A stretch of 19,319 nt of DNA from DATEOR01 sp963766725 (GTDB taxonomy: Bacteria > Actinomycetota > Thermoleophilia > Gaiellales > Gaiellaceae). Location: assembly GCA_963766725.1 (NCBI GenBank), contig CAVYBK010000022.1, positions 1 to 19,319 of the forward strand, written 5' to 3'. The notes beneath the pieces are model-generated. The model was not told the DNA's origin. It did not search any database and saw only the letters and a program-made list of their open reading frames with translations. The position numbers were made by a program, and so were the translations under genes. The first letter of the stretch is position 1; the number at the start of each line of letters is the position of its first letter. Of this stretch, positions 1 through 6,776 are shown piece by piece.

Positions 1-30
1 GGGCGGATAGCCTCGCCGGTCGGTGCCCCA

Positions 31-918
31 CTAGCGCAACTGTTTCAGGGCACGACCGAGTGCCTGGCCGCCCGCGAGCACGGGCTCGAACAGGTCACCG
101 TGCTGTTCGACGCGCGCGAGCGCCTCGCGCATCCCGAAGCGGCGCGGCGTCACGTCATCTGTTAGCTCGTCCCAGCGAAGCGGCGTCGAGACCGGCGCGC
201 CCGGCTTCGGCCGCACCGAGTAGACCGAGGCGATCGTCTTCCCCCGCGCGTTCTGACGGTGGTCGACGAGTACGCCTTCGCGCTTGCGCTTCAGCCACTC
301 GGTCGTGACCAGCCCCGGGTGCCGCTCCTCGAGCTCGCGCGCCACCCGCTCCGCGAACGTATAGGTCTGCTCGAAGGTCGCTCGGCGCGCGATCGGGACG
401 AGCACGTGAATCCCGTCGGCGCCGCTCGTCTTGACGTAGGACTCGAGCTCGAGCCGCTCGAGCTCTTCGCGGATCAGGTGAGCGACGCGGATCGCAAGCG
501 CGAAGCCGCCCTCGGGGGGGTCGAGGTCGAAGAGCACGAAGTCCGGGCGGTCGGGCTTGTCGACGCGCGAGTACCAAGCGTTCATGTCGATGCAGTTCAT
601 CTGCACCATCCAGAGCACCGCCTCCGGCGAGTTGACGAGCGGGAAGTCGACGAGCCGCGACCCGCCCTCGCGCGGGTAGGTGCGGTAGGTGCGGGTCGGG
701 ATCCAGGAGGGCATCCCCTTCGGCGCCTGCTTCTGGAAGTACGCCTCCCCAGCCACTCCGTAGGGCGAGCGCTTCATCGTGAACGGGCGATTGTGCAGAT
801 GCGGGACGAGCACCGGCGCGATCGCGCGGTAGTACTCGAACAGGTCCTGCTTCGTGATCCCTTCGTCCGGGAACAGGACACGTTCCGGGCTCGAGAGGCG
901 GACCGAGCGCGGCGCCAT
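31..918 (-). CDS. Stand-alone LigD-type polymerase/primase domain protein (PolDom, AEP superfamily)
   Basis: Predicted DNA/RNA polymerase of the archaeo-eukaryotic primase fold, the type that fills gaps during bacterial end joining and short-gap repair. The 295-residue product is one polymerase domain with no ligase or nuclease module. Visible motifs are FDLDP (metal Asp131 and Asp133), SGADGIHV (165-172, nucleotide-binding Ser/His) and a basic C-terminal third with RGKTIASVYSVRP. The ATG at 916-918 was chosen because the domain starts there (MAPRSVRLSSPERVLFPDEG); the frame stays open to 1062, but that extension is low-complexity and outside the family. The segment NCIDMNAWYSR stands where LigD enzymes usually have IELH; from memory this matches mycobacterial stand-alone PolDom/Prim-PolC-like proteins better than LigD itself. 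No Ku or ligase gene lies in the window; one could lie just downstream, outside it. Confidence 0.9.
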   Translation of the reverse strand: MAPRSVRLSSPERVLFPDEGITKQDLFEYYRAIAPVLVPHLHNRPFTMKRSPYGVAGEAYFQKQAPKGMPSWIPTRTYRTYPREGGSRLVDFPLVNSPEAVLWMVQMNCIDMNAWYSRVDKPDRPDFVLFDLDPPEGGFALAIRVAHLIREELERLELESYVKTSGADGIHVLVPIARRATFEQTYTFAERVARELEERHPGLVTTEWLKRKREGVLVDHRQNARGKTIASVYSVRPKPGAPVSTPLRWDELTDDVTPRRFGMREALARVEQHGDLFEPVLAGGQALGRALKQLR

Positions 919-1009
919 GCAGCGGGTTGTACCAATCCGGTCGTGCGCGCGCCGTTTCGCGTCGGAGGCGTCTGGCTGATCGGCGCCCTCGGGCGAGATG
1001 ACCGAGCTC

Positions 1010-2182
1010 CTACGCGGACACCGCCCCGTCGCGGTTCGCGAAGACGTTGTCGAGCGCGGCACGTTGCCCGACCGCGAGCGCGCCCATCAGGACGGCCGCC
1101 TCCCCGAGGCTCGAGGTCTCGATCCGCGGCGGATACGGGAGCCAGTCGCCCAAGTGGCCGCGAATCGGCTCGAGGAGGAGGTCTCCGTTCGCCCCGATGC
1201 CGCCACCGAGGACGACGAGGCCGACGTCCGCCACCGCCGCGATCGGGGCGATGTGCAACGCGATCCGCCGAGCCTCCTCCTGTACCACCGCCCGCCCCAG
1301 CGGATCGCCTCCGCGGGCGGCCGCGAACAGGGCGCGAACGTCGAAAGGCGGGACAACGCCTGTCTGCCCGTTTCCCTCGCGTGCGAGCTGGGCGGCGAGC
1401 TCCGCGATCGCGGGCGCCGAAGGATCCACCTCGTCCCCGAGGCCCAGCAGCGCGAAGTCGACCTCGCCGGCCGCCCCATGGTGCCCGCGGTGCAACTCGC
1501 CCTCGAGCACGAGCCCGGCGCCCATGCCCGTCCCGACCGAGAGGAAGACGAAGTCCGCGACGCCACGCGCAACGCCGGCCCAACGCTCGCCGAGCGCCGC
1601 GAGGTTGATGTCGTTCTCGAAGGCGACGGGGAGTCCGAGACGCTCGCGCAGGTCGTCCGCGAGGGCCCTGCCCTCGAGCCCTTGGACGTTGGCGGCGAGG
1701 CTGAGCTTGCCGGTGCGAACCTCCACCACTCCCGGGACGCCGACGACCGCACTGTCGATCAAATGGCCGTCGAGCCCGCTCGTCTCGACGAGGGAGTCGC
1801 GGAGCGCGGCAGCCGCGGTCAGCGCTTCGTCCACGTCGGCGGCGCGTAGCTCGAGGTCCTGTCGCGCCCGGACCTCGCCGGCGAGGTCGCAGATGGCCCC
1901 GCGCAGGAAGCGCGCGCCGAGGTCGAGGCCGAGCACGAGCGCGGCCTCCGGCACGGATTCGAAGTAGACGGCGCCGTAGCTCGGGCCCTGCGGCGCCGAG
2001 CGGGACTCGCGCACGAGCCCGGCATCGAGGAGCGATTGCAGCGCCAGCGAGACGGTCGGCTTCGAGATTCCGGCACGCCTGGAGATCTCCGCCCGCGAGA
2101 TGGGCGCGCCGAGGCGTATCGTCTCGAGGACGGTGCGCTCATTGAGCCGCCGGAGAAGCGGAGGAATGGCGCGGTCGGACAT
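1010..2182 (-). CDS. ROK-family transcriptional repressor (NagC/XylR type)
   Basis: Likely sugar-responsive repressor of the divergent operon that starts at 2301. The 390-residue product has an N-terminal winged helix-turn-helix (about residues 10-60, ISRAEISRRAGISKPTVSLA) and a ROK sugar-kinase-like domain (about 82-380). Phosphate-1 motif LGLDLGARF, ENDINLAALGE with the usual catalytic-base position Asp191, and phosphate-2 motif SVGTGMGAG are all visible. The ROK zinc site (His followed by CxCGxxGCxE) is absent: after GAAGEVDF comes a run without cysteine. That suggests a ligand-binding regulator rather than an active kinase. The ATG at 2180-2182 was chosen; an in-frame TTG at 2206 is less likely. 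Its position head-to-head with an amino-sugar uptake operon fits local control, as ROK regulators often do. Confidence 0.9.
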   Translation of the reverse strand: MSDRAIPPLLRRLNERTVLETIRLGAPISRAEISRRAGISKPTVSLALQSLLDAGLVRESRSAPQGPSYGAVYFESVPEAALVLGLDLGARFLRGAICDLAGEVRARQDLELRAADVDEALTAAAALRDSLVETSGLDGHLIDSAVVGVPGVVEVRTGKLSLAANVQGLEGRALADDLRERLGLPVAFENDINLAALGERWAGVARGVADFVFLSVGTGMGAGLVLEGELHRGHHGAAGEVDFALLGLGDEVDPSAPAIAELAAQLAREGNGQTGVVPPFDVRALFAAARGGDPLGRAVVQEEARRIALHIAPIAAVADVGLVVLGGGIGANGDLLLEPIRGHLGDWLPYPPRIETSSLGEAAVLMGALAVGQRAALDNVFANRDGAVSA

Positions 2183-2263
2183 CTCGTCAATGACTCTAAC
2201 GCACAACCGCGTCGTTGCTCGGTTGACAGCCAGAGGAAGGCATGCAAAAGTCGCGTTTCGTAA

Positions 2264-2275
2264 AGTTCTCTAACT
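2264..2275. promoter_or_regulatory. Candidate ROK operator (dyad AGTT-N4-AACT)
   Basis: AGTTCTCTAACT is a 4+4 inverted repeat with a 4-base spacer, between the TTGACA box and the ribosome binding site. That is where a repressor would block transcription. It sits in an AT-richer patch in otherwise very GC-rich DNA. The dyad is short, so this is a candidate only. Confidence 0.3.
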
Positions 2276-2284
2276 CCATCTCCC

Positions 2285-2292
2285 GAGGAGGG
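2285..2292 (+). promoter_or_regulatory. Strong ribosome binding site of the sugar-binding protein
   Basis: GAGGAGGG lies 8 bases before the ATG at 2301. It fixes the start of the first gene of the operon. Confidence 0.8.
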
Positions 2293-2300
2293 CGTGGCGC

Positions 2301-2825
2301 ATGAGACGCGTGGCGATCGCAGGACTGGTGCTCTTGGTGCTCTCGGCGAGCGTGATCGCCGGCTGCGGCGGGTCGAGCGAGTCTTCGTCGGGCTCTGCGG
2401 ATCTGACCTTGTGGACCGGCTTCACCGACCGCGAGCTCGGCGTGATGAAGGACGTGATCGCAGACTTCGAGAAGACGCACCCGGACATCCACGTGAAGGT
2501 CGTCGGCGGGATCTCCGACGACAAGATCGTCGCCGCGATCCGCGGCGGCAACGCGCCGGACGTGGCGCACTCTTTCGACGCGGGCGCCTACACAGGCGCT
2601 TACTGCTCGAACGGAGCCTGGATCGACCTCGCCGACTACATGAAGCAGGACGGTCTGAGCGACGACGTCTTCCCCGAGGTGCCGCGTCAGTACTCCCAGT
2701 TCGAGGGCACCCGCTGCGCGCTCCCCATGCTCGCGGACGTCTACGGCCTCTACTACAACAAGGACCTCCTCGCGAAGGCCGGCATCGACAGCCCGCCGCA
2801 AACCGTGTCGCAGCTCATGGACTGA
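2301..2825 (+). CDS. ABC sugar-binding lipoprotein, N-terminal part (frameshifted gene)
   Basis: First part of an extracellular solute-binding protein (SBP family 1, carbohydrate type), which delivers sugars to the membrane importer encoded next. The start has a strong ribosome binding site. Residues 1-22 are a lipoprotein signal peptide ending in the lipobox VIAGC (Cys22), followed by a Ser/Gly-rich linker. The mature part shows typical features: LTLWTGFTDRE, FEKTHPDIHVKVV, and LPMLADVYGLYYNKDLLAKAG. The frame hits TGA at 2823-2825 after residue 174, in the middle of the first lobe. The rest of the protein continues without loss one frame over (2818-3621). Dropping one base, for example A2817, gives SQLWTDAKKLTERN, a normal family sequence, and a 439-residue protein. 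So this is one gene with a single-base insertion, either a true mutation or a sequencing error. Confidence 0.85.
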   Translation: MRRVAIAGLVLLVLSASVIAGCGGSSESSSGSADLTLWTGFTDRELGVMKDVIADFEKTHPDIHVKVVGGISDDKIVAAIRGGNAPDVAHSFDAGAYTGAYCSNGAWIDLADYMKQDGLSDDVFPEVPRQYSQFEGTRCALPMLADVYGLYYNKDLLAKAGIDSPPQTVSQLMD

Positions 2826-3621
2826 CGCGAAGAAGCTCACGGAGCGGAACCCCGACGGGTCGCTCAAGGTCGTCGGCCTCGATCCCTTCGACGGCTTCTA
2901 CGAAAACGTCGCCGCACACTGGGCGCCGCAGTGGGGCGTTGACTGGGTCGACGAGTCGGGCAAGTCCAACCTGGCCGCCCAGCCCGGGTGGGCGGACATG
3001 CTTCGCTGGCAGAAGGAGCTCATCGACTGGTACGGCTATGACAACCTCGTCCGCTGGCAAGCAAGCGCCGGCGACGAGTTCTCGGCCCAGAACGCCTTCG
3101 AGCGCGGCAAGCTCGCCATGAACCTCGACGGCGAATGGCGCGTCGCGTTCGTCCAAAACGAGCACCCCGAGCTCAACTTCGGGACTGCGCCCCTCCCGGT
3201 CGACGACGCCCAGCCCGACCTCTACGGGTCGGGCTACACGAGCGGGAGCATCATCGGCATCCCGAAGACCTCCGGGCACAAGGACGAGGCCTGGCAGCTC
3301 CTCAAATACCTGGCCACGGACACGGGCGCGCTCGTCAAGATGACGAACGGGATCCGCAACGTGCCGACGACCACGGACGCGCTCGAGTCACCCGACGTCA
3401 AGCCGGACGAGGCGTTCAACATCTTCCTCGACATCTTCGGGAACCCGAACACGAGGACGACGCCGATCACCCTCGTCGGCAGCGCGAACCAGGACCTCGT
3501 CGACGCCTTCGTGACGAAGTACCAGGCCGGGAAGGTCGACGACCTCGAGGGCGGGCTCGCCGACCTCGACCAGCAGATCGACGCCCAGCTCGAAGCAGCA
3601 GGCGGCGCGCAGGTGCCGTGA
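2818..3621 (+). CDS. ABC sugar-binding lipoprotein, C-terminal part (frameshifted gene)
   Basis: Continuation of the solute-binding protein that begins at 2301, in the +1 frame relative to the first part. From 2818 it reads WTDAKKLTERNPDG and runs to TGA at 3619-3621. Family features are WQKELIDWYGYDN, the conserved FERGKLAMNLDGEWR segment, GSGYTSGSIIGIPKTSGHKDEAWQLLKYL (split here only for description) and a C-terminal charged helix. The first ATG in this frame is at 2998, so a separately translated product would lack most of the binding cleft; it is not an independent gene. The stop is one base away from the GTG of the first permease, so the operon order is intact. Without a full binding protein the importer would not work, unless another binding protein supplies it or the frameshift is an artefact. 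Confidence 0.8.
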   Translation, partial: WTDAKKLTERNPDGSLKVVGLDPFDGFYENVAAHWAPQWGVDWVDESGKSNLAAQPGWADMLRWQKELIDWYGYDNLVRWQASAGDEFSAQNAFERGKLAMNLDGEWRVAFVQNEHPELNFGTAPLPVDDAQPDLYGSGYTSGSIIGIPKTSGHKDEAWQLLKYLATDTGALVKMTNGIRNVPTTTDALESPDVKPDEAFNIFLDIFGNPNTRTTPITLVGSANQDLVDAFVTKYQAGKVDDLEGGLADLDQQIDAQLEAAGGAQVP

Positions 3622-3622
3622 G

Positions 3623-4627
3623 GTGAGCCGGGCCGCCGAGGCCAAGCCCCTCCCTGCCGCCCGGCCGCTCGACCGGCGCTCCGCGCGCCGGCGGGCGGCC
3701 TGGCGCCGCCGCGGCCAGGTGCTGGCCTTCATGAGCCCGTGGCTCCTCGGCTTCACCATCTTCTTCGGCTACCCGCTGGTCATGACCGCGTACTACTCGT
3801 TCACGCACTACGACCTGCTCTCGCCGCCGAAGTGGGTCGGCCTCGCCAATTACAAGTACCTCTTCACTGGCGACCAGCGGATCTGGCCGGCGGTCTCGAA
3901 CACGCTCTGGATCATCGCCGTGGCGGTGCCGCTGAACGCCATCTTCGCCTTCGGCGTCGCGCTGATGCTCTCGCGCGCGCGTCGCGGGATCGGGTTCTTC
4001 CGCACAGTTTTCTACCTGCCCGCGCTCGTGCCTCCGGTCGCGGCGACCCTCGGCTTCGTCTACCTGCTGAACCCGGGCACGGGCCCGGTCAACAACCTCC
4101 TCCGCCATCTCGGGCTCCCTGACCCGCTCTGGTTCGACTCGCCGACCTGGTCGAAGCCGTCGCTCGTCCTGCTAGGCCTCTGGGGCGTCGGCAACCTGAT
4201 GATCATCTTCCTCGCCGCGGTCATCGACGTGCCGCGGCATCTGTACGAGTCGGCTGAGCTCGACGGCGCGGGAGCCTGGCAGAGCATGCGTTGGGTCACC
4301 CTCCCGACGATCAGCCCGGTGATCCTCTTCGCAGTCGTCATCGGAGTCATCGAAGGGCTGCAGTACTTCACGCAGGCCTACGTCGCGAGCACCATTGCCG
4401 CTGGTTCGGCCGCGTCTGCGACGGAGGGCGCCAACTCCCTCGGCTATCCGCTCGACTCGACCCTCTTCTATCCCGTGCTGCTCTACCAGCAGGGCTTCCG
4501 CTACTTCAACATGGGCTACGCCTCGGCGATGGCGATGCTCTTGCTCGCGGTCGCATTCGCCGTCACCGTCATCATCGTCCGCAACTCGCGCCGCTGGGTG
4601 CACTACCAGGCGCCGGCCATCCGATGA
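3623..4627 (+). CDS. ABC sugar transporter permease, MalF/UgpA type
   Basis: One of two inner-membrane subunits of the carbohydrate importer. The 334-residue protein has a basic N-terminus (about 1-30) and about six membrane segments, the first near residues 33-58. The EAA loop that docks the ATPase is at about 208-231 (YESAELDGAGAWQSMRWVTL). The long periplasmic stretch between the first two segments (FTHYDLLSPPKWVGLANYKYLF region) is typical of the MalF/UgpA/LacF branch. The start is a GTG one base after the stop of the binding protein, and the end overlaps the next gene by 4 bases (ATGA). Substrate cannot be read from the permease itself; neighbours suggest an amino-sugar disaccharide. Confidence 0.93.
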   Translation: MSRAAEAKPLPAARPLDRRSARRRAAWRRRGQVLAFMSPWLLGFTIFFGYPLVMTAYYSFTHYDLLSPPKWVGLANYKYLFTGDQRIWPAVSNTLWIIAVAVPLNAIFAFGVALMLSRARRGIGFFRTVFYLPALVPPVAATLGFVYLLNPGTGPVNNLLRHLGLPDPLWFDSPTWSKPSLVLLGLWGVGNLMIIFLAAVIDVPRHLYESAELDGAGAWQSMRWVTLPTISPVILFAVVIGVIEGLQYFTQAYVASTIAAGSAASATEGANSLGYPLDSTLFYPVLLYQQGFRYFNMGYASAMAMLLLAVAFAVTVIIVRNSRRWVHYQAPAIR

Positions 4628-5514
4628 CGAGCGCGACCGCACCGGCGCAGTCACCCGCCCTCGTGCGGCGCAAGCCCCCTGCGCACGTCCGCCGCCGGCG
4701 CTTACTCGTCGCGGTCGCCGACCACAGCCTCCTCATCGTCGCCGCGCTCGTCTTTCTCGCTCCGTTCGTCTTCATCGTCCTGACCGCGTTCATGACGAAC
4801 GAGCAGGCGCTCTCGCCCGACCTCTGGCCACATCCGTTCCGATTCCAGAACTTCGCCGATGTCTTCAACGAGGCACCCCTCTGGCGCTACGCGTTGAACT
4901 CCCTCATCTACGGCGGCCTTGCGACGCTCTTCCTCCTCGCGTCGAGCATCCCGGTCGCCTATGCGCTCGCGAAGCTGCGCTGGCGGGGTCGCGAGGCCGC
5001 ATTCCTGGTCGTCCTCGTCGCCATGTTGCTCCCACCGCAGGTGACGGTGATTCCCGTCTACGTCATGTGGGCGAAGCTCCACCTCGTCGGGAGCCTCTGG
5101 CCGCTCATCCTGCCGAACCTGCTCGGCGACGCCTTCTCGATCTTCCTCCTGCGGCAGTTCTTTCTCACGATCCCGGACGAGTACCTCGACGCCGCGCGCG
5201 TGGACGGCTGCGGGGAGTTCCGCATCCTGACGACGGTCGTCCTGCGGCTCACCAAGCCGGCGATCGCGGCGGTCGCGCTCTTCTCGTTCCTCTTCTGCTT
5301 CAACGACTTCTTCGGGCCACTTCTGTACACGGGCGAGAGCCCGGACAACTGGACGCTCTCGGTCGGCCTGGCTCAGTTCAGGACGATCCACCAGGTGCAG
5401 TGGAACCTGACGATGGCGGCGACGCTGATCGTCATCGCCCCGGTCGTCCTCCTCTTCTTCTTCGCGCAGCGGGCTTTCGTCGAGGGCGTGACGCTGACGG
5501 GGGTGAAGGGATGA
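4624..5514 (+). CDS. ABC sugar transporter permease, MalG/UgpE type
   Basis: Second membrane subunit of the importer, pairing with the permease just upstream. The 296-residue product has about six membrane segments (first near 32-57) and an EAA loop at about 187-212 (EYLDAARVDGCGEFRILTTV). The C-terminus ends in the FVEGVTLTGVKG tail seen in nearly all members of this subfamily. It starts inside the stop of the first permease (ATGA overlap at 4624) and its own stop overlaps the ATG of the GH4 gene in the same way. This implies translational coupling and one transcript. Confidence 0.93.
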   Translation: MTSATAPAQSPALVRRKPPAHVRRRRLLVAVADHSLLIVAALVFLAPFVFIVLTAFMTNEQALSPDLWPHPFRFQNFADVFNEAPLWRYALNSLIYGGLATLFLLASSIPVAYALAKLRWRGREAAFLVVLVAMLLPPQVTVIPVYVMWAKLHLVGSLWPLILPNLLGDAFSIFLLRQFFLTIPDEYLDAARVDGCGEFRILTTVVLRLTKPAIAAVALFSFLFCFNDFFGPLLYTGESPDNWTLSVGLAQFRTIHQVQWNLTMAATLIVIAPVVLLFFFAQRAFVEGVTLTGVKG

Positions 5515-6776
5515 AGGTCGCAGTCGTCGGCGGCGGCTCCACCTACACGCCCGAGCTCGTCAGCGGGCTCGCCCGCGAGCGCGAACGGCTTCCCGTGCGC
5601 GAGCTCGTGCTGCAGGACATCGACGCCGAGCGACGCGAGGTGGTCGGAGGACTTGCGGCCCGCATGCTCGAACGGGACGGCTTCGGGGGAGAGCTCGTCG
5701 TCACGGACGACCTCGATCGCGCCGTCGAAGGCGCCGACTTCGTCCTCGTCCAGATCCGGGTCGGCGGCCAGGAGGCGCGGCTCTCGGACGAGACCGTGCC
5801 GCTCGCCTGCGGCTGCATCGGGCAGGAGACGACAGGCGCGGGCGGATTCGCCAAGGCAATGCGGACGGTCCCCGTCGTCCTCGGCATCGCGGAGCGCGTC
5901 AGGGAGCTCGCCGCGGACGACGCCTGGATCATCGACTTCACGAACCCGGTCGGGATCGTGACGCGCGCTCTCCTGGACGCCGGCCATCGTGCCGTTGGGC
6001 TTTGCAACGTCGCAATCGGCTTCCAGCGAAGGTTCGCCGGCCTCCTGGGCGTCGAGCCGGAGCGCGTGCTCGTCGACCAGGTCGGGCTAAACCACCTGAC
6101 CTGGGTGCGCGCGGTCCGCGTCGACGGCGACGACGTCCTGCCGGAGGTCCTCGCCGAGCACGGCGAAACGCTCGCCGCCGAGGCCGGCCTTGCCCCCGAG
6201 CTCGTCGCCGAGCTCGGCGTCGTGCCCTCCTACTACCTGCATTACTTCTACGAGCACGACGCCGTCCTCGCGGAGCAGCTCGAAGGAACGCCTCGCGCGG
6301 AGACGGTGATGGAGATCGAGCGCGGGCTGCTCGAGCTCTACCGGGATCCGACGCTCAACGAGAAGCCGGCTCTCCTCGAGCAGCGCGGCGGGGCCTATTA
6401 CAGCGAGGCTGCGACCGGCCTCGCGGCCTCCCTCGCCGCCGGCTCCGGCGAGACGCATGTCGTCGACCTCCGTAATGGAGGAACGCTCGCCGGCCTCGCC
6501 GACGACGACGCTGTGGAAGTACCGGCGCGGGTGGAGCGCGAGGGTCCCGTCCCGCTCGCCCAGGCCCCACTCGCGCCGGAGCTCCTCGGCCTCGCCCAGC
6601 ACGTAGCCGCGTACGAGCGCCTGACAGCAGAGGCGGCGGTCACCCGCGACCTCGAGACCGCGCGCAAGGCGCTCCTCGCCCATCCGCTCATCGGCCAGTG
6701 GGGCCTGAGCGTTGGCCTGCTGGAGCGGCTGATCGCAGCGGGCCACCTCCCGACCCTCGTGGAGACCGCGGCGTGA
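5511..6776 (+). CDS. GH4 NAD-dependent 6-phospho-glycosidase (6-phospho-beta-glucosidase-like)
   Basis: Predicted cytoplasmic glycosidase of family GH4, which cleaves 6-phosphorylated disaccharides by a redox-elimination mechanism using NAD and a divalent metal. The 421-residue length is normal. Motifs: NAD-binding VVGGGSTYTPEL (5-16), IDFTNPVG (141-148), metal ligands Cys165 (LCNVAIG) and His195 (GLNHLTW), the tyrosine pair Tyr241-Tyr242 near the catalytic-base position, and RGGAYYSE (292-299). The STYTPE, IRVGGQEAR and RGGAYYSE motifs fit the 6-phospho-beta-glucosidase branch (BglT, LicH, ChbF) rather than alpha-galactosidases. E. coli ChbF, of this family, acts on mono-deacetylated chitobiose-6-phosphate. 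Because an ABC importer delivers unphosphorylated sugar, the kinase encoded next probably makes the substrate. Overlaps both neighbours by 4 bases. Exact substrate is inferred. Confidence 0.9.
   Translation: MKVAVVGGGSTYTPELVSGLARERERLPVRELVLQDIDAERREVVGGLAARMLERDGFGGELVVTDDLDRAVEGADFVLVQIRVGGQEARLSDETVPLACGCIGQETTGAGGFAKAMRTVPVVLGIAERVRELAADDAWIIDFTNPVGIVTRALLDAGHRAVGLCNVAIGFQRRFAGLLGVEPERVLVDQVGLNHLTWVRAVRVDGDDVLPEVLAEHGETLAAEAGLAPELVAELGVVPSYYLHYFYEHDAVLAEQLEGTPRAETVMEIERGLLELYRDPTLNEKPALLEQRGGAYYSEAATGLAASLAAGSGETHVVDLRNGGTLAGLADDDAVEVPARVEREGPVPLAQAPLAPELLGLAQHVAAYERLTAEAAVTRDLETARKALLAHPLIGQWGLSVGLLERLIAAGHLPTLVETAA

Larger units (their letters stand above)
2183..2300. promoter_or_regulatory. 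Divergent regulatory region between the ROK repressor and the sugar operon
   Basis: This 118-base gap must hold the promoters of both the repressor (minus) and the transport operon (plus). A perfect TTGACA box lies at 2223-2228 on the plus strand. The -10 element 17-18 bases on is poor (AAAAGT-like), so the promoter call is tentative. The heptamer CTCTAAC occurs twice, at 2194-2200 and 2268-2274, and could be a repressor half-site. No riboswitch-like fold is evident by eye. Confidence 0.45.

Noticed and set aside
259..1608. Long plus-strand open frame opposite the polymerase and ROK genes
   Set aside because: Arg/Glu/Pro-rich shadow of the minus-strand genes, no family motifs, overlaps two clear genes.
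2811..2830. Programmed +1 frameshift (prfB-like) in the binding-protein gene
   Set aside because: There is a TGA followed by C, but no slippery CTT before it and no Shine-Dalgarno-like stimulator just upstream; Asp tRNA would re-pair poorly in the new frame. Sugar-binding proteins are not known to use this.
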